From NCBI RefSeq assembly GCF_000722765.2, contig NZ_CP028415.1, forward strand, positions 1,556,501 through 1,620,500: a stretch of DNA of 64,000 nucleotides. Direction: 5' to 3'. The translations under genes and the position numbers were made by a program. The number at the start of each line of letters is the position of its first letter. Within the stretch, counting starts at the first letter, position 1. The notes under the pieces were generated by a model. It was given only the letters and a program-made list of their open reading frames with translations. It searched no databases and had not been told where the DNA came from. Origin of the DNA: Streptococcus mitis (GTDB lineage Bacteria > Bacillota > Bacilli > Lactobacillales > Streptococcaceae). Shown in pieces: positions 33,548 through 44,230 of the stretch.

Positions 33548-35884
33548 TTATCCTTTAAAGGTCACAATAGTTGCGCCACTGCCTCCAGCATTTTGTGGGG
33601 CATAGCCGAAACTCTTGACATGTTTGTTTCTTTGTAAGTATTTGGTGACACCTTCACGGATGACACCTGTTCCGATACCATGGATGATATCGACTTGGGC
33701 CATATTATTAAGCAAGGCTTGGTCGATAAAGGCATCTAGCTCATTCATGGCCTCTTCATAACGTTTGCCTCGAAGGTCCAGTCTGGCTTGAGGTCCTCGA
33801 CCAGAAGTTCGTTTCACAACATTGACCTGTTTCTTCTTGACTTGCTTTTCTTGCTGGGCTTGAACGAGGTCAAATTCTTTCTCTTCTAAGGTCATCTTAA
33901 TCAAGCCAACTTGGGCTTCCCAGCGGCCGTCCTTGAGTTGACTGGTCAAGGTACCTCGCTGACCATAGCTGAGCACCACGATATCATCTCCCACCTTTGG
34001 AGCTCGTTTTTTCTTGGCCTTTTGAAGGACCTTGTTTTTAGACAAATCTACTTTTTCAGGAGCCAATTTTTTCAACTTGGCCTTGGCTTCAATAATTTCA
34101 TGAGGTTTGAGCTGGGACTTACTATGGAGATTTTTGAGAATCTGGTCACTCTCACTGAGGGCCATATCCACAATCTCAGCAGCCTGTTCACGCGCCTTAT
34201 TAAGCTCAGTTTCCTTTTCACGATTGAGCTCGTTGTAAAGTTTTTTGAGAGCACGGTTCATCTTGAGATTTTCTTGCTCCACCTCACGGATATTGTCCAA
34301 GCGTTTACGACTTTCCAGCGTCTGCTCTTCCAGTTGTTCAATAATCTGATTGACATCATTGTCCTGATCGACCTGCTGGCTAGCATCCCCTACGATAACT
34401 TCAGATAGGCCTAGACGTTTAGCAATTTCAAAGGCATTGCTTCGGCCAGGCACACCCTGCATAAAGCGATAGGTCGGGCGAAGAGTTGCAGTATCAAACT
34501 CCATGCTGGCGTTTTGCGCAAAGGCTGTCTCAATACCGTAGGCCTTGAGTTCTGGATAGTGGGTGGTCGCCATGGTCTTGACTTGACGCAGGCGAAGGTC
34601 CTCCAGAATAGCCATGGCAAGGGCGGCTCCCTCTTGAGGGTCTGTACCAGCCCCCAACTCATCCAAAAGTAAGAGTGAATGCTGGTTGACCTTGCCAAGA
34701 ATATCCACGATATTGGTCATGTGGCTAGAGAAGGTAGATAAGCTCTGCTCAATAGACTGCTCATCGCCAATATCAGCAAAGATTTCTTCAAAAATACCCA
34801 CACGACTTCCCTTGTCTGCTAAAATCGGCAAACCAGACTGGGCCATGACCTGCGTCAATCCCAGGGTTTTGAGCATGATGGTCTTCCCACCTGTATTGGG
34901 ACCTGTAATGACAATAGCTGTTAAATCTTTACCAAAATGGACATCATTTGCGACCGCATTTTTGACCAAAGGATGGCAGACATGAAGCAGTTGAATCTCT
35001 TGATTTTCTGACAGCTGAGGTACGACTGCTTGCCTTTCTTGGATGAAGCGGACCTTGGCACGAATCAAGTCTAGATGGCCAATAATCCAAGCATCATTAG
35101 CAATCTCAGTAGCATGAGGGCGGACACGCTCAGAAATTTCTTGGAGAATTCGAAGCATTTCATAGCGCTCATCTGCTCGCAGACTGGCAATTTCTTCGCT
35201 CAGTTTGACCACCTCACGGGGTTCGATATAAACGGTATTCCCACTAGCAGAAATATCATGAACGACACCTGCAATCTTATTGCGGTAGGTATTTTTGACA
35301 GGTAAAACCTGACGGCCATTTCTGCTAGCAACGATCCCTTCCGTCAACATCTGCGCTTTTTGCTTAAGCAAGTCTTGCAAGACATCGCGGACCTGACTCT
35401 CGCTATCATGGATTTTTCTACGGATACGCGCCAATTCTTCACTGGCAAAATTTTCAATGAAACCTGCATCATTGAAGGCTTGTAGATTTCCTTGTAATTG
35501 AGGAAAATCATGTAATTTCTCAAACCAAAGGGCTAATTCTTCCAAGCTGACATTTTCCAGATTGGCATAAAAACTTTGCAATTCTCTGCTAGAAAGAAGC
35601 ACGCGCTTCAAAAGTAGAAACTCCTCGATATTGAGATCCGCCCCCATCTCCAAACGCTTGCAGACTCCTGCGATTTCCTTAGTTGAGAGAATAGTAAAAT
35701 GCGGTTGCTCGACAAAGAGATCCTGCATTTCCTTCATCTCAGCAAAAGCCTGTTTGATTTTATCTGCTTTGGCAGTCGGAGCCAGCTGTCTCAATTGCTC
35801 CAAGCCCTGCTCGGTCAACAAATGGGATTCAAACAAAGCCTTGACCTTATTGAACTCTAATGTTTCTAATATTTTCTTATTCAT
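33548..35884 (-). CDS. mutS2: MutS2 endonuclease/ATPase with Smr domain
   Basis: MutS2 limits recombination and, in recent work on Bacillus, rescues collided ribosomes. The 778 residues contain the MutS core and clamp, the Walker A loop [14 protein letters not shown] (about 330), the Walker [18 protein letters not shown], a long coiled coil (about 515-600) and the C-terminal Smr nuclease domain ([18 protein letters not shown] ... [14 protein letters not shown]). It has no mismatch-recognition domain. Confidence 0.96.
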   Translation of the reverse strand: MNKKILETLEFNKVKALFESHLLTEQGLEQLRQLAPTAKADKIKQAFAEMKEMQDLFVEQPHFTILSTKEIAGVCKRLEMGADLNIEEFLLLKRVLLSSRELQSFYANLENVSLEELALWFEKLHDFPQLQGNLQAFNDAGFIENFASEELARIRRKIHDSESQVRDVLQDLLKQKAQMLTEGIVASRNGRQVLPVKNTYRNKIAGVVHDISASGNTVYIEPREVVKLSEEIASLRADERYEMLRILQEISERVRPHATEIANDAWIIGHLDLIRAKVRFIQERQAVVPQLSENQEIQLLHVCHPLVKNAVANDVHFGKDLTAIVITGPNTGGKTIMLKTLGLTQVMAQSGLPILADKGSRVGIFEEIFADIGDEQSIEQSLSTFSSHMTNIVDILGKVNQHSLLLLDELGAGTDPQEGAALAMAILEDLRLRQVKTMATTHYPELKAYGIETAFAQNASMEFDTATLRPTYRFMQGVPGRSNAFEIAKRLGLSEVIVGDASQQVDQDNDVNQIIEQLEEQTLESRKRLDNIREVEQENLKMNRALKKLYNELNREKETELNKAREQAAEIVDMALSESDQILKNLHSKSQLKPHEIIEAKAKLKKLAPEKVDLSKNKVLQKAKKKRAPKVGDDIVVLSYGQRGTLTSQLKDGRWEAQVGLIKMTLEEKEFDLVQAQQEKQVKKKQVNVVKRTSGRGPQARLDLRGKRYEEAMNELDAFIDQALLNNMAQVDIIHGIGTGVIREGVTKYLQRNKHVKSFGYAPQNAGGSGATIVTFKG

Positions 35885-35960
35885 CTTTATTTCCTTGTCT
35901 TTGAATGTCTAGGTGTGATAGCTTTTTACATTCTGATAGATTCGAGTCAAATCTGTAAAC

Positions 35961-35987
35961 AAAGGGCTAGGAAAACTCCTGCCCTTT
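35961..35987 (-). terminator. Hairpin after cvpA
   Basis: AAAGGGCTAGGA (35961-35972) pairs with TCCTGCCCTTT (35977-35987). The T tract on the minus strand is short, so termination may be partial and mutS2 may be partly cotranscribed with zapA-cvpA. Confidence 0.6.
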
Positions 35988-36536
35988 TTATCCGATTAAA
36001 TTTGTCACCCAGATTTGTTTGAGCCAACTGGTTGTCACTGGTATGCTCTGGATGATGTGTTTTGCGACGATACTCTTTTCAAGAGGATTTTGTATAGCTG
36101 CCATAGGGATGGTCGCCAAGATGGTCAAGGTCATTTGCAAGACAAATAAGGTCACCAACATGGACAAGATACCTGCTGAAACTTGGAACAACTTGCCACC
36201 CAGTTTTTTACTAGGAATCAAGTGTAAGAGGAGACCAAGCAAACGACCGATACTATAGACAATCCCAAATACAAGCAAGTAGCCGATCCCTGCGTAAAAA
36301 ACCTTATCCAACTGAAAGAGTTGATCCGATGGGAAAAAGAAAGTCCCTTGACCTTCCTGCGGATTTGCATAAGGGACCAGCAAATGAAATTGCTCTCCCA
36401 GTCCCTTATAAAACTGGCCAGCCACAAAAGCCGATGCCATGGCTGAAATCAGGTAATAAACCTGTAAGAGCAGCCCTCTCCGATAGCCGATATAAAATCC
36501 CCAAGCCAAGACCAATAGAAGAAGGATTGAAATCAT
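35988..36536 (-). CDS. CvpA family membrane protein
   Basis: 182 residues with four hydrophobic segments (about 3-18, 25-45, 75-98, 112-140). CvpA (colicin V production) proteins are inner-membrane proteins of unclear role. The start overlaps the zapA stop by 4 bases, a usual firmicute pairing followed by mutS2. Confidence 0.9.
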   Translation of the reverse strand: MISILLLLVLAWGFYIGYRRGLLLQVYYLISAMASAFVAGQFYKGLGEQFHLLVPYANPQEGQGTFFFPSDQLFQLDKVFYAGIGYLLVFGIVYSIGRLLGLLLHLIPSKKLGGKLFQVSAGILSMLVTLFVLQMTLTILATIPMAAIQNPLEKSIVAKHIIQSIPVTTSWLKQIWVTNLIG

Positions 36537-36835
36537 AAGGGATCCTCAATCTTGCTCTGTTCTTGCTTGCAAGTCACAAGCTTGTGACGGAGTTCTTCTA
36601 ATTCTTGCTCCTTATCGTCAAATTCAATCTCACGGCTGAGCTGAGTTGATAAACAGTTGACTGCCAACAAAAGAGCGATTGTTTCATCGTCTGCACCAGG
36701 CATTTGTTCTTTAATTGCTTGGTATTTTTCTGTCGCAACCTTGGCGATTTCCTCCATAAAAAGATTATCATGCTCGGTTGTCAAAGTTAATGATTTTTTC
36801 CCGAATGTAAATTTGAATCGATTTAGATTTGCCAT
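36533..36835 (-). CDS. zapA: Cell division protein ZapA
   Basis: 100 residues from the ATG at 36833-36835, preceded by GAGGTG; a GTG 9 bases upstream overlaps that site. ZapA bundles FtsZ filaments. The N-terminal beta part (RFKFTFGKKSLTLTTEHD), the YINEIA-like FMEEIAKVATEK helix and the C-terminal coiled coil (REIEFDDKEQELEELRHKL) fit the family. Confidence 0.88.
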   Translation of the reverse strand: MANLNRFKFTFGKKSLTLTTEHDNLFMEEIAKVATEKYQAIKEQMPGADDETIALLLAVNCLSTQLSREIEFDDKEQELEELRHKLVTCKQEQSKIEDPL

Positions 36836-36852
36836 AAAATTCACCTCACGAT

Positions 36853-36881
36853 ATTATACCAAAATTCGCTAACTTTGTCAG
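36853..36881 (-). promoter_or_regulatory. Promoter of zapA-cvpA
   Basis: On the minus strand CTGACA (36876-36881), 17 bases, TATAAT (36853-36858) with an extended TGG. Confidence 0.75.
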
Positions 36882-36905
36882 TTTTTACAAATTTGCCTGC
36901 TTTTA

Positions 36906-36914
36906 TGGTACAAT
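36906..36914 (+). promoter_or_regulatory. Promoter of rnhC
   Basis: Extended -10 TGG-TACAAT just before the start; it is divergent from and close to the zapA promoter. The leader is very short (start at 36922). Confidence 0.5.
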
Positions 36915-36921
36915 AGAAACT

Positions 36922-37803
36922 ATGGCAAGTATAACACTCACACCAAGTGAAAAGGAGATTCAGGCTTTTCTTGAACACTATCAAACCAGTCTGGCTCCCA
37001 GTAAGAATCCCTATATCCGCTACTTTTTGAGACTACCTCAAGCAACGGTTTCTATCTATACTTCTGGAAAGGTCTTGCTTCAGGGTGAAGGGGCTGAGAA
37101 ATACGCCAGTTTCTTTGGCTATCAGGTTGTAGAGGAAACCAGCGGACAAAATTTCCCTTTGATTGGGACGGATGAGGTTGGAAATGGTTCCTACTTTGGT
37201 GGACTTGCAGTTGTGGCTTCCTTTGTCACACCTGAGCAGCATGCCTTCTTGCGAAAACTCGGTGTGGGGGATTCTAAGACTCTGACCGACCAAAAAATCC
37301 GTCAGATTGCCCCTATCCTCAAAGAAAAAATCCAGCACCAGGCACTGCTTCTCTCACCAAGCAAGTACAACGAGGTCATCGGAGACCGCTACAACGCTGT
37401 TTCGGTTAAGGTAGCCCTCCATAATCAGGCTATCTATCTCCTCCTTCAAAAAGGCATTCAGCCTGAAAAAATTGTGATTGATGCCTTTACCAGTGCTAAA
37501 AATTATGACAAGTACTTGGCACAAGAGGCCAATCGTTTCAGCAATCCTCTCAGCTTAGAAGAAAAGGCTGAGGGCAAATACTTGGCTGTCGCAGTTTCTT
37601 CTATCATTGCGCGTGACCTCTTTCTGGAAAATCTTGAAAATCTGGGACGAGAGCTGGGCTATCAACTTCCAAGTGGAGCTGGAACGGCTTCTGATAAGGT
37701 GGCTAGCCAGATTTTGCAGGCCTATGGAATGCAGGGACTCAACTTCTGCGCCAAACTGCACTTTAAAAATACTGAAAAAGCGAAAAAACGCTTAGAAAGG
37801 TAA
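36922..37803 (+). CDS. rnhC: Ribonuclease HIII
   Basis: Cleaves RNA of RNA/DNA hybrids. The 293 residues have an N-terminal TBP-like domain (about 1-80) and an RNase H fold with the DE-start motif [14 protein letters not shown] (about 92), [15 protein letters not shown] and the later acidic residues in [12 protein letters not shown]. The N-terminal extension separates HIII from HII. lepB starts 3 bases after the stop. Confidence 0.95.
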   Translation: MASITLTPSEKEIQAFLEHYQTSLAPSKNPYIRYFLRLPQATVSIYTSGKVLLQGEGAEKYASFFGYQVVEETSGQNFPLIGTDEVGNGSYFGGLAVVASFVTPEQHAFLRKLGVGDSKTLTDQKIRQIAPILKEKIQHQALLLSPSKYNEVIGDRYNAVSVKVALHNQAIYLLLQKGIQPEKIVIDAFTSAKNYDKYLAQEANRFSNPLSLEEKAEGKYLAVAVSSIIARDLFLENLENLGRELGYQLPSGAGTASDKVASQILQAYGMQGLNFCAKLHFKNTEKAKKRLER

Positions 37804-37806
37804 GTT

Positions 37807-38421
37807 ATGAATTCATTTAAACATTTCTTAAAAGAGTGGGGATTGTTCCTTCTGATTCTGTCATTACTAGCTTTAAGCCGTATCTTTTTTTGGAGTAATG
37901 TCCGCGTAGAAGGACATTCCATGGATCCAACTTTAGCGGATGGAGAAATCCTCTTTGTTGTCAAACACCTCCCTATTGACCGTTTTGATATCGTGGTTGC
38001 CCACGAGGAAGACGGTAATAAGGACATCGTCAAGCGCGTGATTGGAATGCCTGGTGATACCATCCGTTACGAAAATGATAAACTTTACATCAATGACAAA
38101 GAGACAGATGAACCTTACCTAGCTGACTATATCAAACGGTTCAAGGATGACAAACTCCAAAGCACCTACTCAGGTAAGGGTTTTGAAGGAAATAAAGGAA
38201 CTTTCTTTAGAAGTATTGCTGAAAAAGCCCAAGCCTTCACAGTTGATGTCAACTATAATACCAACTTTAGCTTTACTGTCCCAGAAGGAGAATACCTTCT
38301 CCTCGGAGATGACCGCTTGGTTTCGAGCGACAGCCGCCATGTAGGTACCTTCAAAGCAAAAGATATCACAGGGGAAGCTAAATTCCGCTTCTGGCCAATC
38401 ACCCGTATCGGAACATTTTAA
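37807..38421 (+). CDS. lepB: Signal peptidase I
   Basis: Membrane-bound serine protease that removes signal peptides of secreted proteins. The 204 residues have one N-terminal transmembrane segment (about 10-28), the catalytic Ser in VEGHSMDPTLADG (about 38), the catalytic Lys in DIVKRVIGMPGDTI and the box E sequence LLGDDRLVSSDSRHVG. Cotranscribed with rnhC. Confidence 0.96.
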   Translation: MNSFKHFLKEWGLFLLILSLLALSRIFFWSNVRVEGHSMDPTLADGEILFVVKHLPIDRFDIVVAHEEDGNKDIVKRVIGMPGDTIRYENDKLYINDKETDEPYLADYIKRFKDDKLQSTYSGKGFEGNKGTFFRSIAEKAQAFTVDVNYNTNFSFTVPEGEYLLLGDDRLVSSDSRHVGTFKAKDITGEAKFRFWPITRIGTF

Positions 38422-38428
38422 AAAACCT

Positions 38429-38464
38429 AAGAGGCCGAGAATCAAGAATCTCAGCCTCTTCTTC
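38429..38464 (+). terminator. Terminator of rnhC-lepB
   Basis: AAGAGGCCGAGA (38429-38440) pairs, with one mismatch, with TCTCAGCCTCTT (38449-38460), followed by CTTCT. Confidence 0.8.
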
Positions 38465-38518
38465 TATCGTGAGAATATGATTATTCACTATCCAGTTTGA
38501 TTAAGATAGAAACAAAGT

Positions 38519-38635
38519 TATACTCAATGAAAATCAAAGAGCAAACTAGGAAGCTAGCCGCAGGTTGCTCAAAACAGTGTTTTGAGGTTGCAGATGGAAG
38601 CTGACGTGGTTTGAAGAGATTTTCGAAGAGTATTA
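38519..38635 (-). repeat. BOX element (boxC plus boxA) before recD2
   Basis: Read on the minus strand it starts ATACTCTTCGAAAATCTCTT (boxA, followed by CAAACCACGTCAGC) and ends GATTTTCATTGAGTATA (boxC), with GCTAGCTTCCTAGTTTGCTC inside. The boxA part is short and boxB is missing. It ends about 30 bases before the recD2 start. Confidence 0.88.
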
Positions 38636-38664
38636 ACTCTCACCTATTCATGCAAAGGAATTTT

Positions 38665-41031
38665 ATGGAAGTTTATTTTTCAGGAACCATTGAACGGATT
38701 ATTTTTGAAAATCCCAGCAATTTTTATCGCATCCTCCTCCTAGAAATCGACGATACAGACGCAGAGGATTTTGATGATTTTGAAATCATTGTCACGGGCA
38801 CCATGGCTGACGTGATTGAGGGAGAAGACTATACTTTTTGGGGACAAATTGTCCAGCACTCCAAGTATGGGGAGCAACTGCAAATCAGCCGATATGAACG
38901 CGCAAAACCAACTAGCAAGGGCTTGGTCAAGTACTTTTCAAGTAGCCATTTCAAGGGAATTGGTCTCAAGACAGCTCAGAAAATCGTGGATACCTATGGC
39001 GAAAATACCATTGACGAAATTCTGCAACACCCAGAAAAGTTAGAAGGCATCGCAGGGGTATCTGCCAAAAATCGCGAGGCATTCGTCTCCACCCTCCGTC
39101 TCAACTACGGAACGGAGATGGTTTTGGCCAAACTAGCCAACTACGGCATTCCCAATAAATTAGCCTTTCAGATTCAAGACTTTTACAAGGAAGAAACCCT
39201 TGATGTAGTTGAAAATTATCCCTACCAACTGGTTGAGGATATCAAGGGTTTGGGCTTTACCATTGCTGACCAACTAGCGGAAGAACTAGGCATCGAAAGT
39301 CAGGCTCCTGAACGCTTCCGCGCCGGTCTAGTTCATAGTCTTTTTCAGGCCTGTATGGAAACAGGGGACACCTATGTTGAAGCACGGGATTTGCTAGAAC
39401 AAACCCTTACTCTCCTTGAGTCTTCCCGCCCCGTGGAACTGGACCCCAGCCAAGTGGCCCAAGAGCTCTCCTACCTCATCGAAGAAGACAAGGTTCAGCA
39501 GATTGATACCAAAATCTTTGATAATAGTCTCTTTTTCGCTGAGGAAGGCATCCGCAGTCACTTGGTTCGTATCCTTGAAAAAGGAAAACAGAAGAGCCAG
39601 GATTTAGAAACCATTCAAAAACATATCACTACTGTCGAGGCAGAGCTGGGAATTGAGTATGATAGTATTCAAAAACAAGCTATCTGTGATGCTATCCAGA
39701 ACAAGGTCTTTATTCTGACAGGTGGGCCTGGTACTGGTAAGACAACTGTTATCAATGGGATTATCGCTGTTTACGCCCTTTTAGAAGGACTTGACCTCAG
39801 GAAAAAAAGCAATCTGCCCATTCTTCTTGCTGCTCCAACTGGACGAGCAGCTCGCCGCATGAATGAATTGACAGGTTTACCTAGCGCGACCATACACCGT
39901 CATTTAGGAATGACAGGTGATGATGATACCAGTCATCTGGAAGATTATCTGGATGCCGACTTTATTATCGTGGATGAATTTTCTATGGTGGATACTTGGC
40001 TGGCCAACCAACTCTTCTCCAACATCTCTTCGAACAGTAAAATCCTCATCGTGGGAGATAGCGACCAGCTGCCTTCTGTCAGTCCTGGACAGGTTCTAGC
40101 GGATCTGCTTCATATTCCCTTGATTCCTCAGACTCGCTTGGAAAAAATTTACCGACAAAGCGAAGAATCAACCATCGTCACCCTAGCTAGTCAGATTCGA
40201 CAGGGTATCTTGCCAGCTGATTTCACCCAGAAAAAAGCTGACCGTTCCTACTTTGAAATTGCTAGTGGTCATATTCCTGCTACGATTGAAAAGATCTTAG
40301 GCGCTGCCCTCAGAAGTGGCATCCCTGCTCGTGATATCCAAGTGCTGGCTCCCATGTACCGAGGAACTGCAGGGATTGATTCCATCAACCAACTCATGCA
40401 AGACCTCCTTAATCCACCACAAAAAGACCAAATCAGTTTTGAAGCTCCCCAGTGTCACTATCGTAAGGGCGACAAGGTCATTCATTTGGTCAACGATGCT
40501 GAAATCAATGTCTTTAATGGAGATTTAGGAGCCATCACAGACCTGATTCCTGGTAAATACACCGAGTCGAAACAAGATGAGATTGTCATTGATTTTGATG
40601 GCAATGAGGTCTCTTACCCACGTAACGAATGGTACAAGATTCGCTTGGCCTATGCCATGAGTATCCATAAATCACAGGGAAGTGAGTTCCCTGTTGTCAT
40701 CCTACCTATCACTAGTGCTAGTAGGCGTATGCTGGAGCGCAATCTCATCTATACAGCCATTACACGCGCCAAAAGCAAACTTATCTTACTAGGTGAATTA
40801 CAGGCCTTCGACTATGCTACCCAACATATCGGAACTGCCCGAAAAACCTATCTGGTTGAACGCTTCAGTGATTTAATTGAAAATATGGAAGAAAAGCAAC
40901 CAGCTATCTCTGAAACAGTCACATCAAGTGCCTCTGAACCATCCTACATCCTAACCGAAGAAAACTGGGACAGCATCCCAGCCATGATTGGAATTACAGA
41001 CGCAGACCTCAAAGAGATTTTTGGAAAATAG
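38665..41031 (+). CDS. recD2: RecD2-type ATP-dependent DNA helicase
   Basis: 5'-3' SF1B helicase acting in repair and at stalled forks. The start at 38665 follows AAAGGA; an upstream in-frame ATG at 38611 lies inside the BOX element. The 788 residues have an N-terminal OB-like and helix-hairpin-helix region (about 1-330; AGVSAKNREAFV), Walker A LTGGPGTGKTTVINGI (about 353), Walker B FIIVDEFSMVD, AYAMSIHKSQGSEFP and YTAITRAKSKL. No RecB/RecC partners, as usual for RecD2. Confidence 0.95.
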   Translation: MEVYFSGTIERIIFENPSNFYRILLLEIDDTDAEDFDDFEIIVTGTMADVIEGEDYTFWGQIVQHSKYGEQLQISRYERAKPTSKGLVKYFSSSHFKGIGLKTAQKIVDTYGENTIDEILQHPEKLEGIAGVSAKNREAFVSTLRLNYGTEMVLAKLANYGIPNKLAFQIQDFYKEETLDVVENYPYQLVEDIKGLGFTIADQLAEELGIESQAPERFRAGLVHSLFQACMETGDTYVEARDLLEQTLTLLESSRPVELDPSQVAQELSYLIEEDKVQQIDTKIFDNSLFFAEEGIRSHLVRILEKGKQKSQDLETIQKHITTVEAELGIEYDSIQKQAICDAIQNKVFILTGGPGTGKTTVINGIIAVYALLEGLDLRKKSNLPILLAAPTGRAARRMNELTGLPSATIHRHLGMTGDDDTSHLEDYLDADFIIVDEFSMVDTWLANQLFSNISSNSKILIVGDSDQLPSVSPGQVLADLLHIPLIPQTRLEKIYRQSEESTIVTLASQIRQGILPADFTQKKADRSYFEIASGHIPATIEKILGAALRSGIPARDIQVLAPMYRGTAGIDSINQLMQDLLNPPQKDQISFEAPQCHYRKGDKVIHLVNDAEINVFNGDLGAITDLIPGKYTESKQDEIVIDFDGNEVSYPRNEWYKIRLAYAMSIHKSQGSEFPVVILPITSASRRMLERNLIYTAITRAKSKLILLGELQAFDYATQHIGTARKTYLVERFSDLIENMEEKQPAISETVTSSASEPSYILTEENWDSIPAMIGITDADLKEIFGK

Positions 41032-41043
41032 TGCACAAGAAAA

Positions 41044-41068
41044 CCCACCAATTCAGGTGGGATTTTTG
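41044..41068 (+). terminator. Terminator of recD2
   Basis: CCCACC (41044-41049) pairs with GGTGGG (41056-41061), followed by ATTTTTGTTT. Confidence 0.8.
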
Positions 41069-41075
41069 TTTATGA

Positions 41076-41181
41076 ATACTCAATGAAAATCAAAGAGCAA
41101 ACTAGGAAGCTAGCCGCAAGCTGTACTTGAGTACGGTAAGGCGACGCTGACGTGGTTTGAAGAGATTTTCGAAGAGTATAA
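41076..41181 (-). repeat. BOX element between convergent recD2 and tig
   Basis: BoxC and boxA with little between them; contains CTTACCGTACTCAAGTACAG and the conserved boxA word GTCAGCGTCGCCTTACCGTA on the minus strand. It ends 2 bases before the tig stop codon, so it probably forms part of the tig 3' UTR. Confidence 0.88.
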
Positions 41182-41183
41182 GA

Positions 41184-42467
41184 TTATTTAACTGTTGCTG
41201 TGCTTGTAATCAATTCAACAGCTTTTTTGATTGTGATGTCGTGTTTCAACATATCAGCTGAAAGCAAGCTTTGTACTTGTGCAACTTCCATGTTGTAGTC
41301 TGCCGCCAATTGCTCAACTTCTTTTTTGATTTCTTCTTCTGAAGCGTCAAATCCTTCAGCTTTGGCAACTGCTTCGATAACAAGGTTAGTCTTAGTACGT
41401 GACTCAGCTTCTCCCTCGTATTGTTTGTGAAGGTCTTCTTGAGTAGTTCCAGTGATTTGGAAGTACATGTCAGGATTGATACCTTGACGTTGCAAGTTTC
41501 CAAGGAATTCGTTTACTGAACGGTGAACTTCTTCGTGAATCATTTCTTCTGGAAGTTCTACGATTTCAGCGTTTTCTACAGCTTTATCGATTGCTGCACC
41601 TTCAACGGCATCTTTGTAAGCTTCTTCTTTAGCTGCAGCCAATTCCTTGCGGTATTTTTCTTTCAATTCAGCAAGTGTTTCAACTTCTTCGTCGATGTCT
41701 TTTGCAAGCTCATCGTCAAGAGCTGGAACTTCTTTAGCTTTTACTTCGTGGATAGTTGTCACGAATTTAGCTTCTTTACCTGCAAGGTCTTCTGCTTGGT
41801 AGTCTTCTGGGAATGTTACGATAACATCAACAGTTTCGCCAGCTGAGTGACCTACCAATTGGTCTTCGAAACCAGGGATGAATTGACCTGAACCAAGTCC
41901 AAGTGAGAAGTTTTCACCTTTTCCGCCATCAAATTCAACACCGTCGATAGAACCAACGAAGTCGATGACAACAGTGTCGCCGTTTTCAGCAGCAGCTTCT
42001 TTGATAACCAATTCAGCCAAGTTGTTGCGTTCGCGTTCGATACGCTCTTCAACGTCAGCATCAGTTACTTCTTTTTCTACATCTACTGATACTTCAAGGT
42101 TTTTGTAGTCACCCAATTTTACTTCAGGTTTTGTCACGACTTCAGCAGTGATAACCCAGTCTTGACCTTTTTCCATTGAAGTTACATCAATTTTTGGTTG
42201 AGCAACGACTTCAAGACCAGCTTCTTTTACAGCTGCTTCATAAGCATTTGGCAAAAGAGCGTTCATAACGTCTTGGTAAAGTGACTCTTCGCCAAATTTT
42301 TTGTCGAAGATAGGGCGTGGAAGGTGACCTTTACGGAAACCTGGAACATTAAGAGATTTCTTCACCGAGTTGAAGACACGGTCCAATTCTGGTTTGATTT
42401 GGTCTTGAGAGATAGTGAAAGTCAAGACACCACGGTTTGTTTCTTTGTTTTCAAATGATACAGACAT
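41184..42467 (-). CDS. tig: Trigger factor
   Basis: Ribosome-bound chaperone and peptidyl-prolyl isomerase. The 427 residues show the N-terminal ribosome-binding loop ([20 protein letters not shown], about 40-60), the FKBP-type domain ([20 protein letters not shown] ... [18 protein letters not shown], about 160-235) and the helical C-terminal arms. Expressed alone. Confidence 0.97.
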   Translation of the reverse strand: MSVSFENKETNRGVLTFTISQDQIKPELDRVFNSVKKSLNVPGFRKGHLPRPIFDKKFGEESLYQDVMNALLPNAYEAAVKEAGLEVVAQPKIDVTSMEKGQDWVITAEVVTKPEVKLGDYKNLEVSVDVEKEVTDADVEERIERERNNLAELVIKEAAAENGDTVVIDFVGSIDGVEFDGGKGENFSLGLGSGQFIPGFEDQLVGHSAGETVDVIVTFPEDYQAEDLAGKEAKFVTTIHEVKAKEVPALDDELAKDIDEEVETLAELKEKYRKELAAAKEEAYKDAVEGAAIDKAVENAEIVELPEEMIHEEVHRSVNEFLGNLQRQGINPDMYFQITGTTQEDLHKQYEGEAESRTKTNLVIEAVAKAEGFDASEEEIKKEVEQLAADYNMEVAQVQSLLSADMLKHDITIKKAVELITSTATVK

Positions 42468-42500
42468 TCTGTCATTTCTCCTTAAAATTTTTTAAATACA

Positions 42501-42530
42501 GTCTATTATAACATAAACGAGCGACTTTTT
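42501..42530 (-). promoter_or_regulatory. Promoter of tig
   Basis: On the minus strand TTGAAA, 18 bases, TATAAT with an extended TGT element, about 40 bases before the ATG. Confidence 0.7.
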
Positions 42531-42643
42531 TCAAGTAATGACTGCGCTTTTCAATGATAGGGGGAGGTACGGTTTCTTCTTAGTTTTCTTTAGGATTCGA
42601 ATATAATCTTATAAAAGATGTTTAATAATGGCTGATTACAGTA

Positions 42644-42687
42644 AAAAACGAATCGCCCACACATCCCTCATTAGGCGATTCGTTTTT
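42644..42687. terminator. Terminator of the choline-binding protein gene
   Basis: AAAAACGAATCGCC (42644-42657) pairs perfectly with GGCGATTCGTTTTT (42674-42687), with T runs on both strands. Confidence 0.9.
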
Positions 42688-42688
42688 C

Positions 42689-43882
42689 TTATTTCACAAC
42701 ATAAACATTGCCTGTTGAACCGTCGTATCGAACAGTTTCTCCATAAAAACCGGAAAATCCTTTTTCAATATGACCACGGAAATCATTAGGCAAAACTTTC
42801 ATCTTCACGATTTCACCAGATTCATCTGCATAGCCTAAAATATGGTGATCTTTATATGATAATCCGTCCATAAACATTGTGAAATATCCAGTTACAAGTT
42901 TACCATTATGATCATTGACATCTCTTAGATAAAGTTTATTGTCATTAATTGTAAATCCAGATGATTCTAGACTAATAACTGGACTTGAGTTTTTAAGATA
43001 AAGTTCAGATCCAACTTTTTGAATAGGGAAGTGAGTAGTGAATTCTGGTAGATTCGCAACCTTACGTCCATCTGCTCCAAAGTAATACTTATTTGGTAAG
43101 TTTTGGAAATTCTTTATGACAGCTTTAGGATCAATTTCTTCCCCTGGTTTTTTATTATCAGTAATAGCATCTAAAGTATTTCGTTTTACATCGCCAATCT
43201 TTTGATAAGAAAAACGTTCAACAATAGGTTTGATATACCAGGCATTCTTTTCGATAACAACTCCATCTTTCTTATGATGAACAAGGTGATAGTCATAACC
43301 ATCAGACAAAGTAACGATATCTGTAATAACTGTATCATCAAAAGGATCTTGTTCAACTTCACTTGGAAGTCTGGTTAACATATAACCATCCTTACCAATG
43401 ACATAACTTTCCCCATCGCTTGCTGGAACAGCTCTATCTGCTACCATAGCACCTGATTTTTCAAAGTAAGACCATTGACCATTTGCAGTCGCCCATCCTG
43501 TTGCCATAGCGCCACTACCTTTGAGGTAATACCATGTAGATCCTTCTTTGTACCAACCTGTACGCATAGCTCCACTATCTGCTAGTGAGTACCAGGTGCT
43601 GCCTTCCTTGTACCAGCCAGTGCGCATAGCTCCACTATCTGCTAGTGAATACCAAGTATTGCCGTCTTTGAACCAGCCTGTCTGCATTTTACCAGAACCA
43701 TCGAAGTGATACCAAGAACTAGCGTTTTGTACCCATTTATTTTTAGCGAGACTGCCATCTTGTGAAAGATTCCAATCAGCACCATTTTTAACCCAAGTAT
43801 CTGCAGCCTGTGCTTGGTTGATAGATAAAAGTAGACCAGCACCTGCAAGCAAACCAAGTGTAAGTAGTTTAGACTTTCTCAT
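42689..43882 (-). CDS. Choline-binding protein, repeats N-terminal
   Basis: 397 residues from the ATG at 43880-43882, 8 bases after GGAGG. Signal peptide (KLLTLGLLAGAGLLLS, cut after AQA), then about six choline-binding repeats (about 30-150), among them two nearly identical GWYKEGSTWYSLADSGAMRT units, then a C-terminal domain (about 165-397) of unknown function (YYFGADGRKVANLPEFTTHF; MDGLSYKDHHILGYADESG). The location next to liaR fits the cbpF/cbpG region of pneumococcus, but the C-terminal domain was not matched to either. Confidence 0.85.
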   Translation of the reverse strand: MRKSKLLTLGLLAGAGLLLSINQAQAADTWVKNGADWNLSQDGSLAKNKWVQNASSWYHFDGSGKMQTGWFKDGNTWYSLADSGAMRTGWYKEGSTWYSLADSGAMRTGWYKEGSTWYYLKGSGAMATGWATANGQWSYFEKSGAMVADRAVPASDGESYVIGKDGYMLTRLPSEVEQDPFDDTVITDIVTLSDGYDYHLVHHKKDGVVIEKNAWYIKPIVERFSYQKIGDVKRNTLDAITDNKKPGEEIDPKAVIKNFQNLPNKYYFGADGRKVANLPEFTTHFPIQKVGSELYLKNSSPVISLESSGFTINDNKLYLRDVNDHNGKLVTGYFTMFMDGLSYKDHHILGYADESGEIVKMKVLPNDFRGHIEKGFSGFYGETVRYDGSTGNVYVVK

Positions 43883-44230
43883 AGCCATTTCCTCCACGAA
43901 TTGAAACTGAGAGATAGAGTTAGTTTAACCATCTTTTTTATAACACTCTTAAAGAGATGAAATAAAGTCCTTAACGCTCTAGTGACCTTATTTTGATAAT
44001 TTACGGAGACATACCTGTAACCTCCTTTTGGATTTTATATATCCTTTGATAAATGTTGTATTAACTATATTACTTTAGTTAATTTTGTCTTCATTTTACT
44101 CCTCTATAAAATAAATGTCAATAAAAAACATAAAAACATTGTGAAAAAAATATTTTATTGTGCTAGAGGTATTTACTCACTTCTTTGATACTAAATTAAG
44201 TCATTTCTCCAACATTATTTTATATAACTA
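43883..44230. other. Intergenic region upstream of the choline-binding gene
   Basis: AT-rich, no gene seen. On the minus strand an extended -10 TGT-TATAAA lies near 43940-43950 with the palindrome CTCTTTAAGAG just upstream, a possible operator. No terminator is evident after liaR. Confidence 0.45.

Noticed and set aside
33911-34408. 165-codon plus-strand frame inside mutS2
   Set aside because: Antisense shadow of the MutS2 coiled-coil region; composition mirrors the sense codons and there is no ribosome site.
41523-41846. 107-codon Phe-rich frame opposite tig
   Set aside because: A shadow of the GAA/AAG-rich trigger factor codons; apparent hydrophobicity is an artefact.
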